Below, piece after piece: positions 32,067 to 40,402 of a stretch of 64,000 bases of DNA; the first letter of the stretch is position 1, and every line of letters begins with the position of its first letter. Position numbers and translations under genes: made by a program. The notes below the pieces were generated by a model. That model worked only from the letters and a program-made list of their open reading frames with translations. It did no database searches and was not told the DNA's origin. This DNA comes from Bradyrhizobium hipponense (lineage in GTDB: Bacteria; Pseudomonadota; Alphaproteobacteria; Rhizobiales; Xanthobacteraceae): positions 1-64,000 of the forward strand of contig NZ_VSTH01000051.1 in the NCBI RefSeq assembly GCF_008123965.1, read 5' to 3'.

Positions 32067-34193
32067 TTAGGCAGCCTGATCGAGTTCAGCGCCGGTGAAC
32101 TCGACCTCTTCGTTGTCGTTCGCAGCCGCCGGGCGAGACAGCAGCTCGAAGTAGTGTTCGAGCTTGGCAATCTTCTCGGTGTTGCGATGGGAGTAGTAGG
32201 TGTGCTGTTCGACGATGGCCTTGAGCAGCATGTACTCGCCGCACAGGACCTCGAACCGCTTGCTGATCGCCGCGATCGGGCAAGCCACGTCTGGCTTGTT
32301 GACCTCGACGCCGACCTTCTTGAGAGCAGCGAACGCCTTATCGCTGTCGGTCGATGCGGTGGAGTTGCTCTCAAGCTGAGCGTAGAGGGTTTTCAGATCC
32401 TCGTGGAACAGCTTGATGTCTGCCGGAGCCTTGGCGAAGGGCTCCATCTTCGCCACTTCCTGGAGGTTATGGTTCAGATTGTTGAGCGACTTCTTGTGCA
32501 GACCGGTGAACTCGGCGACGTTCACCTTGTCGCGGATCGGCTGGATCATGTCGTCGGCGAGCATGGTCCAGTCACCTTGCACGACCTGGTCCTGGCTCTT
32601 CACCAGAATGACCGTGCCAACCTCGATCAGACCAAACTCGAACGCGGTCATCACGAAGCCCTCGACATCGCTGAACGAGATCGAGGCGGTCTGGCTGCCG
32701 TGTAGGCGGTAGAAGTCGTTCGAGCCACCGCGACGCCGGGTGTAGCTCGGGAACTGCTCCACCATCAGGCCACCCTCGGCCAGGTCGACGTCCTGGGTGA
32801 GGCGCTGCAGCCGACCACCGGACGTGACCATGATGGTCTTGCGCTTGCGGATCGTCTTGCTGACGCGCTTGGTCACCGGCACCTTGAAGGTGTCCAGCTC
32901 GATGACCTCGGGATTGCCGAGGGCAGCCAGAACATCGTCGCGGAACAGGCGCTTGCAGCGGACCCAGAGGACCTTCTTCCCGACCAGCTGAGCCATGTGG
33001 AAGCGGCTCAGCGAGTAGCTCGGGTTGTGCTCGATGACGACCGTGGCATCGGCCGCCCACTGGGTGCGGACCGTGGTGTCCTCGAACTTGTCGAACTGCT
33101 GCCAGCCCTCGCCGAGGGTGTCCATCTTGCAGTTGGCCTTCGACAGGGTCTCGGTGATGCGCAGGCCCTGCCAGTCGACGATGCTCCGCAGCCGCTCAGT
33201 GCGGGACCGGCCGAGCGTCTCCGTCTCCTTCTCGAAGATGGCGGCGGCTTCAAACAGGGTCTCGGCCGCGTCCACCTTCTCGCGCAGCTGCTCGATGAAG
33301 CTGTCCTCATACTGCTTGACGAGGGACTTCAGCGTCGTCTTGGTCGTCTCGTCGTAGGCCAGCTCTTCGCGGGACAGGATGACCTTCAGCGAGCCGATCG
33401 GCGCATCGAACAGGACGACGTCGTCGTAGTCGAGGAAGCCGCTGGTCTCGACCTGGTCGAGATCGAACGGATACATCACGCAGCCCATGCGAACGCGGGG
33501 GCCGTAGAAGGGGACCGAGCCTTCCTTGTACTTGGTCCAGTTGTCGCCCTCGCTGAGCACGACCGGCTCCTTCCAGGTCACCGCACCCTCGGGGAAAATC
33601 GTCGGGCGGGGTTGGAACGACCAGAGGATGTCGCGGGCGGCCTTGGCGAAGCCTTCGATGTCGTCGCGGCGGACAGCGAAGGAAACCTCCATGCCGTTCG
33701 GCTGATCGGTCGGACCGTCGTGCAGCAGGTCCATCTTCGGCATGCCGTCGTCGGCAAGCGACATGATGTAGGCCAGCATCCGGCCGTTGTAATACGAGGT
33801 GATGTTGTAGCTGCCGGAGCCGGTATCGCCGATCAGGTAGGCATACGGGCTCTTGGAGCCGATGCCCCAGCCACCAACCTCAGTGTTGGTGTCGCGCTTG
33901 GTGGAGGCGTACGGCTTGGCGTAGACGTTCTCCATGGCCTCTTCGGACATGCCGGTGCCGTAGTCGCGGATGCGGAAGACCGGGTTGAGGCGGGTTGGAA
34001 GGTGAACCTCGAAATTGCCGCGGGCGACGTCCCAGGCGTTGGTCGACAGCTCGCGCATCGGATAGCCGATCTTGTCCTTCGCCAGACCGGAGAACGTGGC
34101 GTAGAAGGCCACCGCGTTGGTCTCGAACGCGACCTTGATCTCCTTCTTGACGCCGGTTGCGATGTGGGCGTGCTGCTTCATTCCAAGCTTCAT
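32067..34193 (-). CDS. RIIA-like protein with GHKL ATPase domain
   Basis: 708 aa. The N-terminal 200 residues carry a GHKL (Hsp90/histidine-kinase) ATP-binding fold: MRELSTNAWDVARGNFEVHL (N box), RIRDYGTGMSEEAMENVYAK (G1 box) and GGWGIGSKSPYAYLIGDTGS (G2 lid). This is the arrangement of T4 RIIA and its relatives. The C-terminal half is unassigned. Likely a membrane-associated lysis/exclusion factor acting with RIIB downstream. Confidence 0.85.
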   Translation of the reverse strand: MKLGMKQHAHIATGVKKEIKVAFETNAVAFYATFSGLAKDKIGYPMRELSTNAWDVARGNFEVHLPTRLNPVFRIRDYGTGMSEEAMENVYAKPYASTKRDTNTEVGGWGIGSKSPYAYLIGDTGSGSYNITSYYNGRMLAYIMSLADDGMPKMDLLHDGPTDQPNGMEVSFAVRRDDIEGFAKAARDILWSFQPRPTIFPEGAVTWKEPVVLSEGDNWTKYKEGSVPFYGPRVRMGCVMYPFDLDQVETSGFLDYDDVVLFDAPIGSLKVILSREELAYDETTKTTLKSLVKQYEDSFIEQLREKVDAAETLFEAAAIFEKETETLGRSRTERLRSIVDWQGLRITETLSKANCKMDTLGEGWQQFDKFEDTTVRTQWAADATVVIEHNPSYSLSRFHMAQLVGKKVLWVRCKRLFRDDVLAALGNPEVIELDTFKVPVTKRVSKTIRKRKTIMVTSGGRLQRLTQDVDLAEGGLMVEQFPSYTRRRGGSNDFYRLHGSQTASISFSDVEGFVMTAFEFGLIEVGTVILVKSQDQVVQGDWTMLADDMIQPIRDKVNVAEFTGLHKKSLNNLNHNLQEVAKMEPFAKAPADIKLFHEDLKTLYAQLESNSTASTDSDKAFAALKKVGVEVNKPDVACPIAAISKRFEVLCGEYMLLKAIVEQHTYYSHRNTEKIAKLEHYFELLSRPAAANDNEEVEFTGAELDQAA

Positions 34194-34223
34194 TGGGTGT
34201 GTTCCTTGCTGGTGTTGGTTGGA

Positions 34224-35192
34224 TCAGGCAGCGCCTGAGAGGAGGTCGTCGAACAGGGAGCCGAAGGCGTCTCCCGTGTCGTCATCGTGTTCGTGGATCG
34301 CGTCGTGGAGCTGGTCGAAGGTGAAGCCCTTGTTCTCCAGGAAGGCGGAGACCTTCTCCGGGTACCAGTAGACGAGGTCGCGCAGCGTCTCTTCACGACG
34401 ACGCAGGCGACGGAGGCCAAGACCAGAGCCGGTCGGCTTCTTGATCTTCGGCTTCACCGGGGCAAAAGGGTCGCGTTCAATCACCAGCTTGGACTGGTCG
34501 AACTTGACCATGTGGTCGCGCAACTCGATCAGGTGGCCGACATCGAGCGCCTCGTGGGGATGGTGCTCGTTGTAATAGCCGACCGAGAGGTTCGTGCATT
34601 CCTGCACCAGGTGCATGTATTGCTTGGTGTCGGTGACGAAGCCGGTGTCGTCTAGCCGATAGCGCGACGGCAACATCGGCTGCATCGACTTGGCAAAGGC
34701 GTCCGAGCAGCAGCGCTGCCGCTGGTGGGTGATGATCGAGTCGATGCCCTTGCGATCGAAGGCGATGGCCGCCTCGATGCTGATCAGCCGGCCCGGCTCG
34801 TTCTCTGCGATTGCCCGCGATCCCTGGCAGCCGATCTCTTCCGCGTCGTGGAAGATGTACATGCCCGGTACCTTGGCCTTGATCATCTCGATCATGATCC
34901 AGACGCCGGCAGCGCAGTCAGCGCCGAGGCAGCTGGACTTCGAGTTGACCGTAAGCGTGATGAACTTGCCGTCGAAATCGACCCGCTGGTATCCCTCGGA
35001 ACGATGGACGCTGTCCGTGTGCGAGGACCACAGCACGGTCGGGACCTCGCCGATCGTCAGGCACCAGTTGCCGTGCTTGTCGCGCTTGGCGCCGGTAGGG
35101 ACGATGAACTTCTCGATGAAGGCCTTCTCGGTCGCCGACCGGGCAGGGCGCCGGTAGGACAGCATGGCGATGATGGTTTCGAGATCAGACAT
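34224..35192 (-). CDS. M42/M20-like zinc peptidase
   Basis: 322 aa. The opening (IETIIAMLSY-like) and the metal-binding steps are visible: LWSSHTDSVHRSEGY (His-Thr-Asp), SSCLGADCAAGVWIMIEMIK (Asp), YIFHDAEEIGCQGSRAIAEN (Glu-Glu) and an Asp in AIAFDRKG. This is the dinuclear-zinc core of M28/M42/M20 peptidases. C-terminal His residues in NEHHPHEALDVGHL supply further ligands. A phage peptidase of this type could digest host peptides or process a substrate; the role is unknown. It follows the RIIA gene's upstream region. Confidence 0.8.
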   Translation of the reverse strand: MSDLETIIAMLSYRRPARSATEKAFIEKFIVPTGAKRDKHGNWCLTIGEVPTVLWSSHTDSVHRSEGYQRVDFDGKFITLTVNSKSSCLGADCAAGVWIMIEMIKAKVPGMYIFHDAEEIGCQGSRAIAENEPGRLISIEAAIAFDRKGIDSIITHQRQRCCSDAFAKSMQPMLPSRYRLDDTGFVTDTKQYMHLVQECTNLSVGYYNEHHPHEALDVGHLIELRDHMVKFDQSKLVIERDPFAPVKPKIKKPTGSGLGLRRLRRREETLRDLVYWYPEKVSAFLENKGFTFDQLHDAIHEHDDDTGDAFGSLFDDLLSGAA

Positions 35193-35201
35193 AGTGCTTC
35201 C

Positions 35202-36542
35202 TTAGGCCACGCGACGGTGACGATTGAGTAGGAGGTCAGACGTGGAGAGGGCGCCCGGCCGCGGACGCATCATCAGATCGGCGAAGGCATCGGCTCGATC
35301 GTCATCGTTGTCGTGGGCAACGCTCTTGTGCATGCGCTGCCCGTCCTTCTCGACGAACTCAGCCTTCGGCCAGTTCTTGCCCGACACCGTGCAGAACTCG
35401 CCGTGCTGTTCGAAGTGCTCCTTCGACCAGTACCGGCCATCTCCCATGATGACCTTGAAGTCGTTGGACCAGTGCTTGCCGGTGCCGCGGCAGACGAACG
35501 CCTCGTAACGGACAGCTTCTGGCGACCACATCTCGTCCGCACCGAGGACGAAGATCATGTCCGTGGTCTTGGCCGGCACGTTCTTACGCGGACACATGGT
35601 GTGCAACACCGCCGTGCCATCGTCAGAACTACCGCTCACGATCCAGGTCTTGCCCGGCTCGCCCTGTTCCGCCGTGACGAAGTGGTCGCCCATGTCGATG
35701 GCGACCTTGATGTCGTCGAAGTACGGCATCACGTATTCGTCTTCGTGGTTTTCGGTCGGGATCTTCAGGAGCTTGGCGCCGACGAAGACCTGGAGCTTCT
35801 TGTTGCCGTGGACCGTGTTGTCGTCACGCATCCAGGTGTAGCCCTCGGCCTCCAGGGCAGCCTTCATGCGCTGGAAGTCGCCGTAGACGCGGCCGAACAG
35901 CTTCTTCTCAGGCCAGCAGAGTGCGCGGGACTGGATGCGCCCGTCGCTGTTCTTGGTGTAGGCCACAGCCAGATCGCCGCCAGCGTATGGCGCAGACGGC
36001 CACGCCGGCAGGTCTTCGAAGTCGGCGGCATGCTTGCCGCTCATGCAGGACTCGGGACCGTCGCGGTAAATCCACTCGATGTCTTCCTCGCTGGTGGCGA
36101 AGTAGACCTCACCGCTTGGATCGATCGCAGCGATCAGGTGCCGGCGCCGGTTGTCGTCGATATCCGGATAGAAGCGGGTGAGATAGCGACCAGGCGTGAG
36201 CACGGTCGGCTTGTTGATGATGCCGTTCTCCTCGGACTCGATGAAGCCGATCAGGCTGTTGTCGATCGTCGCGAGGTGGGCGAAATGATCCTTGATGGGC
36301 TCCAAGTCCCACTTCGGTGGAAGTGGAAGCAGCTGGCCATCCTCGAAGCGCTTCAGCATGGCTGCGCGCCAGTCGCCGGCCTGTGCAATGCGCCGACACT
36401 GGACCTTGGCGCCAGTGGCAGTCGCGGCAGTCTTGGACGCCTTCGCTGCATCGGCGCCCTTGGGGAATGTGCCGTAGTCCGGCAGCGGCGTCTCGACCAG
36501 GTTGCCGTTCTCGTCGCGGTCCAACCGAACCAGGTAGAACAT
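35202..36542 (-). CDS. Large hypothetical phage protein (446 aa)
   Basis: Starts MFYLVRLDRDENGNLVETPL. The ATG at 36542 has ACGGAG upstream. Recognisable pieces: a long central region (YPDIDDNRRRHLIAAIDPSG; LQVFVGAKLLKIPTENHEDE) and an acidic C-terminal tail rich in Asp (HDNDDDRADAFADLMMRPRP). No enzyme motif found. It lies in one transcript with the peptidase and rII genes. Confidence 0.7.
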   Translation of the reverse strand: MFYLVRLDRDENGNLVETPLPDYGTFPKGADAAKASKTAATATGAKVQCRRIAQAGDWRAAMLKRFEDGQLLPLPPKWDLEPIKDHFAHLATIDNSLIGFIESEENGIINKPTVLTPGRYLTRFYPDIDDNRRRHLIAAIDPSGEVYFATSEEDIEWIYRDGPESCMSGKHAADFEDLPAWPSAPYAGGDLAVAYTKNSDGRIQSRALCWPEKKLFGRVYGDFQRMKAALEAEGYTWMRDDNTVHGNKKLQVFVGAKLLKIPTENHEDEYVMPYFDDIKVAIDMGDHFVTAEQGEPGKTWIVSGSSDDGTAVLHTMCPRKNVPAKTTDMIFVLGADEMWSPEAVRYEAFVCRGTGKHWSNDFKVIMGDGRYWSKEHFEQHGEFCTVSGKNWPKAEFVEKDGQRMHKSVAHDNDDDRADAFADLMMRPRPGALSTSDLLLNRHRRVA

Positions 36543-36554
36543 CGTTTGCTCCGT

Positions 36555-36568
36555 TTGCATTCATGCAT
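36555..36568 (-). promoter_or_regulatory. Phage operator-like motif (site 11)
   Basis: Coding-strand ATGCATGAATGCAA, 13 bp before the start at 36542; the outermost base of the left half is changed. Confidence 0.55.
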
Positions 36569-36644
36569 GTCGTTGGACATGGCTTTCTCGTCATTTCCCG
36601 CGGAGGAACCAATTTTCCTCCGCAGTCGGAGGCTTGCTCTATGT

Positions 36645-36658
36645 TTGCATTCAAGCAA
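36645..36658 (-). promoter_or_regulatory. Phage operator-like motif (site 12)
   Basis: Coding-strand TTGCTTGAATGCAA, about 100 bp upstream of the 36542 start, a second site ahead of the same gene. Confidence 0.7.
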
Positions 36659-36729
36659 GCAGAAAAGCAAGCCAAATCTGCGGCCCCCGTATTGGGCCGT
36701 ACCTGTAGGTCTATCCCGTGAATTGAAAA

Positions 36730-36754
36730 GGCGAAGCCAATAGATGGCGTCGCC
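36730..36754 (-). terminator. Terminator downstream of the 36.9-38.4 kb genes
   Basis: On the minus strand GGCGACGCC-ATCTATT-GGCTTCGCC with one mismatch, followed by TTTTC. It closes the leftward unit that ends at 36921. Confidence 0.7.
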
Positions 36755-36791
36755 GAATTTGAGGACAATCATTTTTGACGCTCGCACTGTT

Positions 36792-36836
36792 ACTCTTTTG
36801 GGGTTCTTGCCGCCCCGTGTTCTTGTCCAAAAGAGT
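36792..36836. other. Structured intergenic hairpin
   Basis: ACTCTTTTGG and its perfect complement enclose a 25-nt segment that itself contains GGGG/CCCC and two copies of GTTCTTG. With the terminator beside it, the 36661-36920 gap could encode a small RNA. No gene is visible in the gap. Confidence 0.45.
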
Positions 36837-36920
36837 GGGTTTCAAAATCGTAATGCCTTTTCAGTCGCGTTTTGCAGGTTCAGTCTCCGGCTCGTTACCG
36901 CACTAGCCAGCTCTCCTAGT

Positions 36921-37112
36921 TCAGTCCTCCTTGTCGACGTAATCGATGATGAATGATGCAAGGCCATCCTTGTGGGCTGCGTCGCAGACCGCATAGATGT
37001 CGTCGTACTGGCCGTGCCAGCGTTTCCCGGGCCACTTTGCCCGAAGAGTCTTTCCGTTCAGCCTGGCGTAGAGCACAGGCTTGCCGGTTTGTTCGTCAGA
37101 GTCCGCGGACAT
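36921..37112 (-). CDS. Small hypothetical protein (63 aa)
   Basis: Starts MSADSDEQTGKPVLYARLNG. Compact, slightly basic (TLRAKWPGKRWHGQYDDIYA). Overlaps the upstream ORF by 17 bp. Unknown function. Confidence 0.55.
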   Translation of the reverse strand: MSADSDEQTGKPVLYARLNGKTLRAKWPGKRWHGQYDDIYAVCDAAHKDGLASFIIDYVDKED

Positions 37113-37263
37113 GGTCGATGCCGTAGTTGCGGAGCTGATCGCGGAGCGAGGCAACCACCATGTCGTCCTCGATGGGATCTTCGAGGCGGAGGAGAAGCGC
37201 GCCTGTGCGGACAGCCTTCTCGCGCTCGGCGTGGCGTTGTGTCGTCCTGGTCTGTTTGGTCAT
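37096..37263 (-). CDS. Small basic hypothetical protein (55 aa)
   Basis: MTKQTRTTQRHAEREKAVRT followed by LLLRLEDPIEDDMVVASLRD. Starts by an ATGA overlap with the SANT-like gene. Basic N-terminus could bind nucleic acid; unverified. Confidence 0.5.
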   Translation of the reverse strand: MTKQTRTTQRHAEREKAVRTGALLLRLEDPIEDDMVVASLRDQLRNYGIDHVRGL

Positions 37264-37868
37264 ACGTCGTTCCAATCGATGGTGATGTTGGCGACCTCGT
37301 CGATCAGCAGTGCTCGGCCGCCGAAAAAAGCGACAGCCTTTGCGATGTGCGAAAGGACAGCGGTTTTGGGTTTGCTCTGGAAGTAGTGGCCGGTGCCCAG
37401 CTCCCGGTCGATGCCGGTCAGGCTGATGCCGTCCTCTTCACAGCGGGTGATGATGGAGTCCACGACCGGGTTGCCGGTCCTGGTCAGCTTGCGATCTGAT
37501 TTCGGGCCGGTCGGCTTGTGCGTCAGCGGGACATAGGTCAGCCCCATCTTTCGCCGTTGCCATTGAATGCTCTTTACCGTCCGGCCCGGGATCAGCTCCA
37601 TGAGCTGTCGTGCCGTCTTGTTTGGGTGGTTGCGGATGACGTCCAGCTCACTGTCGAGCCAGAGCTTGATGATGCCGAGCCGGAGGCTTCGGGCCGAGAT
37701 GGCCCTCTGCGTTCTTCCCGGCAGCAGCCTCGTCAGCTCCTTCGCCGAGAGGACTCTGTTATCCTTGAGGATGGCGTCCTCTTCAGGTCGCCACTCTTCA
37801 CCTAACCTCTCGGCACCAGAATTTCTCGAGACAGGCCGAACATTCAATAACTTCAGATGACCGATCAC
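37260..37868 (-). CDS. SANT/Myb-like DNA-binding protein (start uncertain)
   Basis: About 200 aa. Repeated motifs EEWRPEEDAILKDNRVLSAK / ELTRLLPGRTQRAISARSLR and then a second helix (RQLMELIPGRTVKSIQWQRR) look like tandem Myb/SANT repeats. The C-terminal part (SKPKTAVLSHIAKAVAFFGG) is unassigned. A GTG at 37868 is preferred; the longer in-frame extension to 37949 lies antisense-free but inside the zinc-ribbon ORF upstream. A TTG at 37847 is another option. Confidence 0.65.
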   Translation of the reverse strand: MIGHLKLLNVRPVSRNSGAERLGEEWRPEEDAILKDNRVLSAKELTRLLPGRTQRAISARSLRLGIIKLWLDSELDVIRNHPNKTARQLMELIPGRTVKSIQWQRRKMGLTYVPLTHKPTGPKSDRKLTRTGNPVVDSIITRCEEDGISLTGIDRELGTGHYFQSKPKTAVLSHIAKAVAFFGGRALLIDEVANITIDWNDV

Positions 37869-37962
37869 CTTCTTCGTCGAAGTCGAAGTTGCAGTGGGGG
37901 CAATCGAAGTGGGTTCGGATGTAGCCAAGGCAGTGTTCAAGGTTCTCACGGTCGGTGCTCAC
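37798..37962 (-). CDS. Small zinc-ribbon protein (54 aa), GTG start
   Basis: DCPHCNFDFDEEGDRSSEVI and ECSACLEKFWC give a clear C-x2-C pair repeat typical of a zinc ribbon. Start GTG at 37962 overlaps the stop of the upstream gene. It overlaps the SANT-like gene in another frame. Confidence 0.6.
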   Translation of the reverse strand: MSTDRENLEHCLGYIRTHFDCPHCNFDFDEEGDRSSEVIECSACLEKFWCREVR

Positions 37963-38168
37963 GCTGGTTCTCGTTTCATCGCATCGACAAAGCGACGCTC
38001 GCTCCGTCGATCGAGCCCGCGCCGTGTCTTTGCGAATGGTTCTGGGTGGCGCTTCCAGGTGCTGTTCTCCAGCAGGAAGCGGAAGGCTGCGCCCAGCTTG
38101 CGCTGAGCGGGAGGCCCCTTGTCACTGGGGTGGCGGAGCCTCAGGTATCGCAGTTTCATGGAGCCCAT
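37959..38168 (-). CDS. Small basic hypothetical protein (69 aa)
   Basis: MGSMKLRYLRLRHPSDKGPP then an Arg-rich tail. The first ATG at 38168 has GGAGGG at good spacing and is chosen. Overlaps the lipoprotein gene by 47 bp. Unknown function. Confidence 0.6.
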   Translation of the reverse strand: MGSMKLRYLRLRHPSDKGPPAQRKLGAAFRFLLENSTWKRHPEPFAKTRRGLDRRSERRFVDAMKREPA

Positions 38169-38415
38169 TGTTTCCCTCCAATCGACAAGCCAGCTTCGGC
38201 TCGCCCTTGTCGTAAGAACCGGTCGGGACCTGCACGAGCTTCAGCGGCTTCGGGCAGCCGACCTCCCAATTGCCGCACTCCTCGCAGACGCCACTGCGTC
38301 CGCAGGAATATCGGTTGGTGACTTGGGTGCAGACCTTGCGGGGAAGCGGCATGTCGCTGCCGCCCTCCTCGCACCCTGCCAGCAGCAGGGCGATCAGGAT
38401 GACGGCGCGCTTCAT
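38122..38415 (-). CDS. Small predicted lipoprotein (97 aa)
   Basis: A lipobox-bearing signal peptide (MKRAVILIALLLAGCEEGG) would anchor it in the inner or outer membrane. The mature part has four cysteines (VCTQVTNRYSCGRSGVCEEC) suggesting a disulphide fold. Phages use such lipoproteins for superinfection exclusion; that is inference here. Confidence 0.7.
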   Translation of the reverse strand: MKRAVILIALLLAGCEEGGSDMPLPRKVCTQVTNRYSCGRSGVCEECGNWEVGCPKPLKLVQVPTGSYDKGEPKLACRLEGNNGLHETAIPEAPPPQ

Positions 38416-38681
38416 GCGACAGCCCTCCGCCTCACCGTGTCGGTGATGCAGTCGTACTCGATCGGGTTGTGATCCTTCAGGAACTGAAGGGCTTTCTGGT
38501 GATATTCGCTGCCGGCATCAGCGTAGGTGATGACGAACCGCCAAGCCTCGATGTCGCTCTTGAACTTGTCGAGTTCGTCACATTTCTGAAGCTGCCACGG
38601 ACCGTTCTCACTGCCGTAGCATTCGCAAATGCACCAGCCCTCGTCGATCGCCCGATTGTTGTCGAACGCTGTGACGGTCAT
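38412..38681 (-). CDS. Small hypothetical protein (89 aa)
   Basis: Starts MTVTAFDNNRAIDEGWCICE after GGAGG. Contains WCICECYGSENGPW and a helical tail (RFVITYADAGSEYHQKALQF). Unknown function. Overlaps the lipoprotein gene by 4 bp. Confidence 0.65.
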   Translation of the reverse strand: MTVTAFDNNRAIDEGWCICECYGSENGPWQLQKCDELDKFKSDIEAWRFVITYADAGSEYHQKALQFLKDHNPIEYDCITDTVRRRAVA

Positions 38682-39067
38682 GCTGCCTCCAGATGCGGGA
38701 TCTCGTGGCGATAGAATTGCGGCTTCGGCGCCTCGTACCAGAACGCCACACGCGGCGGCTCCTCGTAGACCGCAATGACGATCGGGTTGGCGTTGCGATA
38801 CCAACGTGCTGCCTTGCGCAGTGTGCGTCCGCTTTCGCGGGCGGTGTCGATGATGAGGAGCCTGAATTTCTCGGGGCACAGCTGGCCGTACGGGATGAAC
38901 GGGATGTGCAGCATGTGCGAGGTGTAGACCGCGGCGATAGCGCCGGACCGGCCAGGCCCCGTGACTGCGCCAACGCTGTCGACGTTGTGCTCCTGAAGGG
39001 CGATGCGCAGCTGAGAGGCAAACTCTTCTTCGCTGACGATGCGGACAGTTCTTCTCGGGCTAGTCAT
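38678..39067 (-). CDS. Phosphoribosyltransferase-like protein
   Basis: 129 aa. The PRPP-binding segment LLIIDTARESGRTLRKAARW matches the type I phosphoribosyltransferase loop, preceded by a region (VGAVTGPGRSGAIAAVYTSH) that could be the pyrophosphate loop. Likely a base phosph ribosyltransferase or regulatory homologue such as a purine/pyrimidine salvage enzyme. It fits the phage's nucleotide-salvage theme. Confidence 0.7.
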   Translation of the reverse strand: MTSPRRTVRIVSEEEFASQLRIALQEHNVDSVGAVTGPGRSGAIAAVYTSHMLHIPFIPYGQLCPEKFRLLIIDTARESGRTLRKAARWYRNANPIVIAVYEEPPRVAFWYEAPKPQFYRHEIPHLEAA

Positions 39068-39284
39068 TGTGCGGCTCCTGGTCGGCGCTGAGTTCGTTGG
39101 TGAGGACTTGTTCCGGAAAGTCGGGCGGCAGGCCGTACGCTTGCAGCGCCAGCTCGACGATCGGCTGAAACTCTGGTGGAGCGAGCTGTGGCGACTCGCA
39201 GATGAGGTTGATCAATTGGCGCGATGCTTCGAACGCATCGAACGCCTGGACGATCTGGGCATCGCTTCCCAATCTTCTCGGCAT
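39060..39284 (-). CDS. Small hypothetical protein (74 aa)
   Basis: MPRRLGSDAQIVQAFDAFEA with a GAGGA ribosome-binding site upstream. Mostly helical. Overlaps the phosphoribosyltransferase gene by 8 bp. Confidence 0.6.
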   Translation of the reverse strand: MPRRLGSDAQIVQAFDAFEASRQLINLICESPQLAPPEFQPIVELALQAYGLPPDFPEQVLTNELSADQEPHND

Positions 39285-39341
39285 GTGATCCTCGGAGGTA
39301 GCGGACCCGCCTCCCGAAGGAGACGGGCCGCATTGGCTGGC

Positions 39342-40280
39342 TCAGTAGCGAACGTGGCTGTTCCACGCCCAATAGGCGGCGGTGCCGTCCTTCGGCTGGA
39401 GACAGAGCGACTTGGTCGCATCGCGGCGGAGCTTCGTGACCGTGCATTCACGCACGCCGAAGTCCTTGCGCTTTGCGTAGACGATGTCGCCCACGCGGCG
39501 CATGCGGCCGGCGACGTACATCTCGGTCGGCGGAGCGTTCGGATCGACCTCGGCTTCGGCCTCGTCCGTGCCCTCGACGTCCTCGTCGTCCTCTTCCTCG
39601 ATCGCCTGCTCGTCGCTCTCGACGCCGCCATCATGGAAGTCGCTGATGGCCTCGGCCGGCGCCTCGGCGACAACCGGCGGCTCTTCCTTCGCCTGGATGA
39701 CGACGGGGAAGATGCCGGCGATTTCGTCGATGTTGGTCTCCTCGGCCGCTGCCGCCTCGCTGGCGTAGAGGTCCGGATCGAGCACGAGGTTGCGACCGTC
39801 GCGACCGATCACCACGAACATCGTCCGCGGATACGGCTGGTCCTGCTCGACCTTGAAGTCGCCGGAGAGCGAGTCGCCGTCCGTGTCGAACTGGTCGATG
39901 CGCTGCTCGCCCTGGCTCCAGAAGGAGACCACGACCGGATGCAGGCTGCCCTTCAGCACCGTCACGATCGACGGGTTGTCGAGCAGCTCCTGATCGTCAT
40001 TGGAGTCGACGACCAGGATCGGCAGGTTGAAGTCGATCAGGCCGATCGGATACTGCGGGATGGAGGGCGGCGTCTCCGGAGCCGGAGCGGGAGCCTCGGC
40101 GGCAGCGGGCGCTTCGGGCGGAAGCACTTCGCCGTCGAGTGGGGCAGCGACGGTCTCGACGACAGCCAGGGCGACGGGCGCCTCGGCAGCGGCGAGCATC
40201 GGCTGCGGTTGCTCCGCCTGCGTCTGGAGCTGGTCGGCAACAGACGAATAGCGGAAGGGATCGTTGGAGGCAGGGTTCAT
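39342..40280 (-). CDS. Hypothetical phage protein with acidic linker (312 aa)
   Basis: The first 80 residues are Ala/Pro/Glu-rich (a disordered linker), followed by a beta-rich domain (PIGLIDFNLPILVVDSNDDQ; VVVSFWSQGEQRIDQFDTDG) and then a second acidic linker (EEEDDEDVEGTDEAEAEVDP). The C-terminal domain (GDIVYAKRKDFGVRECTVTK) is conserved-looking. It begins a transcript after a terminator and operator site 13. Function unknown. Confidence 0.65.
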   Translation of the reverse strand: MNPASNDPFRYSSVADQLQTQAEQPQPMLAAAEAPVALAVVETVAAPLDGEVLPPEAPAAAEAPAPAPETPPSIPQYPIGLIDFNLPILVVDSNDDQELLDNPSIVTVLKGSLHPVVVSFWSQGEQRIDQFDTDGDSLSGDFKVEQDQPYPRTMFVVIGRDGRNLVLDPDLYASEAAAAEETNIDEIAGIFPVVIQAKEEPPVVAEAPAEAISDFHDGGVESDEQAIEEEDDEDVEGTDEAEAEVDPNAPPTEMYVAGRMRRVGDIVYAKRKDFGVRECTVTKLRRDATKSLCLQPKDGTAAYWAWNSHVRY

Positions 40281-40317
40281 GTCGTCTTCCTTTTTGGTTG
40301 CAAGCCGTCATTGCTCT

Positions 40318-40361
40318 CACCCCCGTTCGTGAGGGCGGCTCGCGGGCTCAGAACGGGGGTG
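40318..40361. terminator. Strong hairpin, likely bidirectional terminator
   Basis: An 11-bp perfect stem, CACCCCCGTTC and its complement, with a 22-nt loop, between the gene at 39342-40280 and the gene at 40403-40858. TGTTCTTT follows on the plus strand. Confidence 0.65.
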
Positions 40362-40374
40362 TTCTTTGCATCGC

Positions 40375-40388
40375 TTGCATTCAAGCAA
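40375..40388 (-). promoter_or_regulatory. Phage operator-like motif (site 13)
   Basis: Coding-strand TTGCTTGAATGCAA, 95 bp before the start at 40280 and preceded by CCCTGCCG. Confidence 0.7.
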
Positions 40389-40402
40389 GCGGCAGGGCAT
40401 GG

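Noticed and set aside
37868..37949. N-terminal extension of the SANT-like protein
   Set aside because: The extension lies in the coding region of the zinc-ribbon ORF 37798-37962 and has a Ser/Thr-rich, non-conserved look; an internal start is more likely.
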